This document shows positions 58,714-64,000 of a stretch of 64,000 nucleotides of DNA, piece after piece. Each line of letters begins with the position of its first letter. Position 1 is the first letter of the stretch. The notes beneath the pieces were generated by a model. It worked only from the letters and a program-made list of their open reading frames with translations, made no database searches and was not told the DNA's origin. Both the position numbers and the translations under genes were made by a program. The DNA comes from Akebia trifoliata (lineage: Eukaryota > Streptophyta > Magnoliopsida > Ranunculales > Lardizabalaceae): positions 22,165,292 to 22,229,291 of the forward strand of contig CM030719.1 of the NCBI GenBank assembly GCA_017979445.1, read 5' to 3'.

Positions 58714-59289
58714 GAAACCTTCGATCAAAAACCCAATCCCTGATTCCAAAATTTACCTGTGACACATGAAAACATCTATGCAGCGTAGGTAAACTAAACC
58801 CAAACAGGGTTTGGTTTATTTTTGGGATGCCCAGTGACCTCCAAGATTACTGTGGCACAACCCTATTTCTATAAAAATTCCCAAATTTTGCCAAAACAAT
58901 TCGAAACGATAAATTTCCACCGAGGGAAAATTTTTTGTCTCAAAGACCCAAATTTTTACACCATTACCATTTAGGACCCACCCCAAGACCCCCCAGGAAA
59001 TCTGACACATTTTGGTGTCAATTTCTGTGCGGCACAGGTGACATGGCATCACGCCTAGTGAGATTTTGTAATTTGACTTCTTTGGACCCCCTTATTGCAA
59101 AGCAAAGTTGATTGGTGATTTTTAGTGAAAAAAGGTATTTTCTCTTTTTAAGCCTTTATATTTGAATGAAAAACGAGGAAAATTGTGAAGGAATGCATTG
59201 AAGATGCATGTCCTAGACTTTATGTTTGAGAGTACGGGCTATTTTTATTTGCATGTGGTGACGAGTGGATAACTGGTGGTTAAAGACTA

Positions 59290-59870
59290 TACAATTGATT
59301 GCATAAAATATTAGTCTTTGATCTCATGAAGAAGTTGAAAATGAATAGTCTCAAAGTCTAATCATGCTTAATAGTGGTCATTGTCTGTCTATGAAGTCCA
59401 TCAGTATCAAATCCCTCTCATTTTTGAGTCTGTCAGAGCTGGTGGCCGACTAGATCAGATATGTCATGATCTCTCCCAAAAATGTAGAAATATGGACCGT
59501 GCGGTTTAAATGTAAGAACTCTCATTGAGGAGGATTTAGATAAAATAAAATTTGAGATTGAAAGGAATTAACTTTTGAAGTATGGAGGTTTGAAAAAACA
59601 TAGAGAAAGGAGGGGTTTTTATTGAAAAAAAAAAACTAAATACTAATAAAAGGAATAAATTAAAGCATTTAGGTTCGACGATAGCGGTGGCGCCAGTATC
59701 GAAGAACGGCGCATCAAGATCGATGTGCTCAGTAGAGCTTGAGCTCTTGGACCATGTAGAACTACTTTTATTGAAAATTCTTGGATGATGATTACATTTG
59801 GCCATTGCATTTGTATAATTGAAACATCCACTAATATGGAAAGACAATCAATCATTCCAATATTCTAACA
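59290..59870 (-). mobile_element. TRIM-like Copia fragment, left member (B)
   Basis: The LTR at 59755-59870 begins TGTTAGAATATTGG on the minus strand and is followed by TGGTCCAAGAGCTC, a decayed PBS. Counterpart of 14098-14693. Confidence 0.55.
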
Positions 59871-60365
59871 TGCTTGCATCCCTAGGATCATACTTTTTTT
59901 TCAGAGATTTTTTGTGAATCAACCAACTTGGGACACACACACCATTAACTGGGAGCCTAATAGCAAAATTCTCCAAATGTTTTCAAGTAAAATTCTCTTA
60001 ATAAGGAACTAGTCGATCAAATCAACGAATTAACCATTTATTAATTAATTATTAAATATGGAAAACATTTACCCTTCATCGTCAAAATCTTATTTTCTTT
60101 CACTCAAATCTCAAGAACAAGATAAGATTTTTAGAGAGATCGAAGATAATAGTTTTGTTGAAAAACTCAAAAAATACCATTTTATGATCTTGAAATGTTC
60201 CTGTTTTTTTTTTTTTTTTTTTTTTTGTGGAAACTTTCATGAAACCATCCAAATTAACCAAATGGAACCATTGTCGAATAATCAACTAATCTAAACTCAT
60301 TTACCATGATTGGGAAGAGGTATTATTCCAGAGAGAGGAAGTATCTTGCTATATCAGATTTCATG

Positions 60366-60540
60366 TTTTTTTTTTTTTTTAAATAAAAAATATTAACCCT
60401 GCTTGGTTTGCCTACAAATCTTTTTTTGCTAAGCAAGCAAGGGGTTAGTGGTTAATGAAGGGTTCAACGGGTTTGATCCTAAGTCACAGGATTAACTCTC
60501 ACCAAGCCTTAGCCCCTTAACTAAGTGCACCTTCACCTAA
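60366..60540 (-). mobile_element. tRNA-derived SINE, B downstream copy
   Basis: A single copy where A has two. Same A-box region (CACTTAGTTAAGGGGCTAAG on the minus strand) and a poly(A) tract (T run at 60366 on). Confidence 0.6.
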
Positions 60541-60544
60541 AAAT

Positions 60545-60870
60545 TGGGTGCGGTGCTTGTTATTTGCGGGTGCTTAGTTGCAACATCATAAAGTAGGGTC
60601 ATGCAAATCATCACAAAGCAACTTATAAAAAAATGAAAAAATGTGCAATTCTTAAGGGCAAAAAGAGTTATGCAAAACATAAACTGTGTGTGTGTTAGGG
60701 GGGGAGGGGGGGGGTGTTTTGTTTCACCTTGCTAATCATCTCCGTTGCCTATTGGAAGAAACCTAAGATCTTAGTAAAAAATGTGTTGTAAAAGATTAAA
60801 ATGTGATAATACTTAAAAGGTTTAACTGTACCATTATTAGCAGTATCATGGGGTTTTCATTGTCATCTTA
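60545..60870. repeat. Right arm of the inverted repeat bracketing RLP gene B
   Basis: Inverted relative to 49960-50290 upstream of the gene. Shares AAACCTAAGATCTTAGT, AAGTAGGGTCATGC and GCTTAGTTGCAAC with it in reverse complement. Confidence 0.7.
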
Positions 60871-61147
60871 CATTAGTAATTCTAGTCTAGAAATCGTTCT
60901 TCCATGAAATTTTTTTTGTTAACGTTTCATTAATTTCTCTATGGTTTTTTTGATACATCAAATTGTTTCCTCACTAATGTAGGTTATTTTGCACAACATA
61001 GCATGAAGCCTTGAGATAATTATGAGAGATTTATCTAATAGAGATTAGGTGTATGCATTATAATAATGTGCATGAGATATACTATATCAATGCGATGGTG
61101 TATCTATTCACATATCTTGAAGATATTAGATTTGCATCAATTAGGTA

Positions 61148-61735
61148 TTTTAGAATATTGGATTGATTGATTGTCTTTCTATATTGGTGGATATTTCAAT
61201 CTTTATAAACACAATGACTAAATGTAATCATTATCCAAAGATTCTCAATAAAATCAAATTTTTTACATGGTATCATAGCTCAAGCTCCAATGAGCTCATC
61301 AATCTTGGTACAATGTTCTTCGGCGATGGTGCCACCACCATCGCCGAATCTATATCAGTTTGTTCCTTTTGTTAGTTTTTAGTTTTTTTTTTTTTCTAAT
61401 ATAAATCCTACCTTTTTCAATGTTTCTTACAAACCTCCCTACATTGCAAATTAATACCTCAAGATCTCAATTTTATTTTTATTTAAAATCTAATGATAAT
61501 TCTATTTAAATCGTACATCCTTGTTCGTATGTTTTTGGGAGAAATCATGACGGACTTGATTTAGTGGGCCACCGACTTCAATAGACTCAAAAATGAGCGG
61601 GATGCGACAGTGATAGACTTCATAGACAGGCGGTGACCACCATCTAGCTTGATCGGACGTTTGCGACTATTTGTCTTCAACTTCTTCATGAGATAAATGG
61701 TTAATCTTTTATGTAATCAATTGCATAGTATTTCT
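61148..61735 (+). mobile_element. TRIM-like Copia fragment, right member (B)
   Basis: LTR about 61148-61267 ends TTTTTTACA and is followed by TGGTATCATAGCTC, a primer-binding site. Counterpart of 16486-17066. Confidence 0.65.
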
Positions 61736-63049
61736 TCAAAGGCGGACCATGCAATTGTGGGAGAGTAATAAAGATAAGGTGTATGCATTATAATAATGTG
61801 CATGAGATACATTATATCATAGTTATGGTGTATCTCATCACATATCTTGAAGATAATAGATTTACATCAATTAGTATCAATTAGGTATAGAAATCCAATA
61901 TTGGTTGAGACTTATCCTTAAGACTAGTATCATCATGATATGTATTGGTGGAATACATATAAAACCCAACCGTTGGATTTTGTGCTTACATAGTCAAGAT
62001 CATGTATTTTTATTGTCATCTTTCTCGAGTAAATGGAATTCAATCCTATACATGTAGTCATGTCTGTGCGTGTGCTTGTGCATGTAGTTTTACCTTGGTT
62101 TTAAATCTTGTTCGATACCAAGTTGACTCGCCAGAGTCATCTCGGTGCCATTCAAAAATGATACAGATATACAAGATGTCTCAACAATCACATCATCTCA
62201 CGAGACAAACGAGATATCTCGAACGATAGTTTGAAAATCTCAGCCAAGTCAGTTGGGATTTTGTAGATTTGATATAAAAAAATATATTTTTTAAATTTAA
62301 ATATTTATTATGTAAATTAAATATGATTTTATGACTAAACATCCTCCAATCGACCTTATTTCATTAGAAAATTATAATTAATTTAATTTAAATATATGTA
62401 AACCAATCATTATAAATCGAATTAAATGATTTGCCTCGTCCGAGACAACTCAGTCTCATCCATGTTAAACTGAGTTTTGAAATCATGAGTTTTACTACAC
62501 TTCTAATATTTTTAATGGTGAATTTTCTCATATCTGAAAGACTCAAACTTTATGAATCTCTAGATCCTTCTGCAATGTTATTATGTGACTTGATCTTATT
62601 ATTCGTAGAAGTCTGAAGTCAAGTGAGCATTTCATTCAAAAGGGTATTTCATTAGTTTCAAAACATAGGAGATTATCTCAAATATTTACCAAAACAATGG
62701 AGGGGTATGTATAATCCCCCTATTATATAAGAGAATTGCTATTGGTGGAAGTGGATCCCTTGTAACTGAAGTTTCCTATAGCACCCTTTGAACTATTGTA
62801 TTAGTGAATAAATAAAATTCCACAATTAAAATTTTCAAAGTTCTATAGATGCTCATTTTCAAAGACTTGTATCTAGCAATTTAACAAAAAAAAAAAAAGT
62901 ATTAGATCTAAGCCATGATCACAAGAGGACTGAGATGTTATTTTTTTCTATACTATGGCTCTCACTCAGCCGTTCAAACGGTGCTACAGGAAACTTGCAT
63001 TACAGACGATCCACTTCTACTATTGCCACCCCAATTAAAAATAAAGAAA

Positions 63050-63360
63050 ATTTTAACGCTACCAAAATTTACTGTCAGATTCTACTATAAGAAGCAACTA
63101 TAAAAAGTTGGAACACTGAAAAGCTTGTTTGATAGAGTCTTGTAAAAGTGTTGTGCTATTTACTAAAATTTAGTAATTATTGTTTGATACAGTTGTTGGA
63201 TTCTGCAGTATTATGATATTATGACCAGAATACCCTTATAAATATATAATTACACTAAATATATATAAATATATATAAATATATTAAATTTATATTAAAA
63301 AATTATAAAAATAATTATTTTAATTTAAATCAATTTATAAATTTTATAATTCTATAGAAA
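63050..63360. mobile_element. Truncated edge of the Harbinger element in copy B
   Basis: CCAAAATTTACTGTCAGATTC through GAATACCCTTATAAATATAT matches 18370-18725, the left end of the Harbinger element. The outermost GGCCTCG bases are lost. Beyond 63360 no Harbinger sequence follows. Confidence 0.75.
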
Positions 63361-64000
63361 TTTCGGCAACATCTCCTCTTAAAAATAGACATATGAAATT
63401 ATCCTGATAAAGAAAATACATGTATAACACACAATCCAACATCTACATAACACATCCACATAACATCTCATTTATATTCTGACATCATTTAAACATAATA
63501 TTTGTAATATAAAAGAGAGGCCGAACCCTATTGGGAGTGGCCGACTCATTCTTTTTTCTATTTTCCTCAGTCTCTCCTTAATCCTAATCTTCCAACACCC
63601 CTAAAAGAATACACCAAGTTCTACTAAGGGTTGAGAACCCACATTTCAACACCTTTAATTTCTTCCCCTTTAAGTAAGAAATATTTAAATCCCTAAGAAT
63701 ATCAAATAAAAGACATTACTTGTATTTGATAAACTTATCCTTGGCTTTCTAGACTCAAATTGTAAATGTTGACCTATTCTTTTTTGCAATTGGTGTAACA
63801 GGAGTAAATGCCCTCATATTAGTCAATGAAGATAATATATTTTGTGAATTTAGAACTGACTTTGTTTGTTGCCATGTTAAAAAAAGAAAAAAAAAAAAAG
63901 ACTAAATTGCATAATGACCAAATGCCAAAAAGACAACCTTCTATCCTAGGAGTTGCAGCAACTTTCATACGTGGAATATTTAAGCAATCCAAATAATATA
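63361..64000. other. Non-coding, nothing recognised
   Basis: AT-rich single-copy-looking sequence with short A runs. No frame, repeat partner or RNA gene was found in it within this window. Confidence 0.5.

Larger units (their letters stand above)
48027..63360. repeat. Segmental duplication, copy B (about 15.3 kb)
   Basis: Direct-orientation partner of 2557-18725, starting CATCAACGAAATTTATAAAAGATG and ending at TTCTATAGAAA inside the Harbinger edge. B-specific additions are 50286-51400 (SINE plus RLP 3'-flank relic) and 52128-53522 (dispersed repeat plus SINE). It lacks the equivalents of 6729-8950, of the 415-bp and 116-bp duplications, and of one LRR codon block. Confidence 0.93.

Overview
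This looks like nuclear DNA of a flowering plant, most likely a eudicot. It is strongly AT-rich and intron-tolerant, and it is crowded with MITEs, SINEs, LTR fragments and DNA-transposon relics. The only long intact genes are two plant-type leucine-rich-repeat receptor-like proteins (LRR-RLPs). There are no bacterial-style operons. The species cannot be fixed from the sequence alone.

The window is organised around a large segmental duplication. Copy A (about 2557-18725) and copy B (about 48027-63360) are collinear and highly similar by eye. Each carries one single-exon LRR-RLP gene on the + strand (A 9070-11589, 839 aa; B 54498-56924, 808 aa). Both proteins have an N-terminal hydrophobic segment, an LRRNT cap, about two dozen LRRs, an island region, a transmembrane helix rich in small residues and a short basic tail, and no kinase. 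Such receptors normally work at the plasma membrane with SOBIR1/BAK1-type co-receptor kinases. The copies differ by one 24-residue LRR, by a 2.2-kb promoter-side segment holding a 92-bp tandem array (A only), and by a 1.4-kb SINE-bearing segment (B only). A relic at 50580-51190 resembles the 3' flank of the RLP genes without any RLP, which suggests a third, lost copy.

The 29-kb spacer (18.7-48.0 kb) is a transposon nest. From left to right it holds: a decayed PIF/Harbinger element (transposase and Myb/SANT-like ORFs, 18355-21944); a truncated Ty3/gypsy element on the minus strand (21982-29475) with a dead calmodulin-like gene in its leader; a 49-bp minisatellite (30176-30760); a TTA-flanked TIR element (31086-32288); and a broken C2-domain gene (32936-33900). 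Next comes a cluster of fold-back and long-TIR elements flanked by (TA)n tracts (33981-37700). One of these (34382-35900) carries an intron-containing fragment of a brassinosteroid C-22 hydroxylase (CYP90B1/DWF4-like) gene. A 4.66-kb element with about 220-bp TIRs (37752-42407) carries exon-like pieces of an unrecognised gene. From 42.4 to 48.0 kb little is recognisable apart from a possible 52-aa secreted-peptide ORF and a few repeats.

The most novel-looking part is the family of TIR/fold-back elements that repeatedly sit in TA microsatellites, with a gene-capturing member among them. The living genes are probably only the two RLPs; every other gene-like piece shows truncation, frameshift or internal stops.
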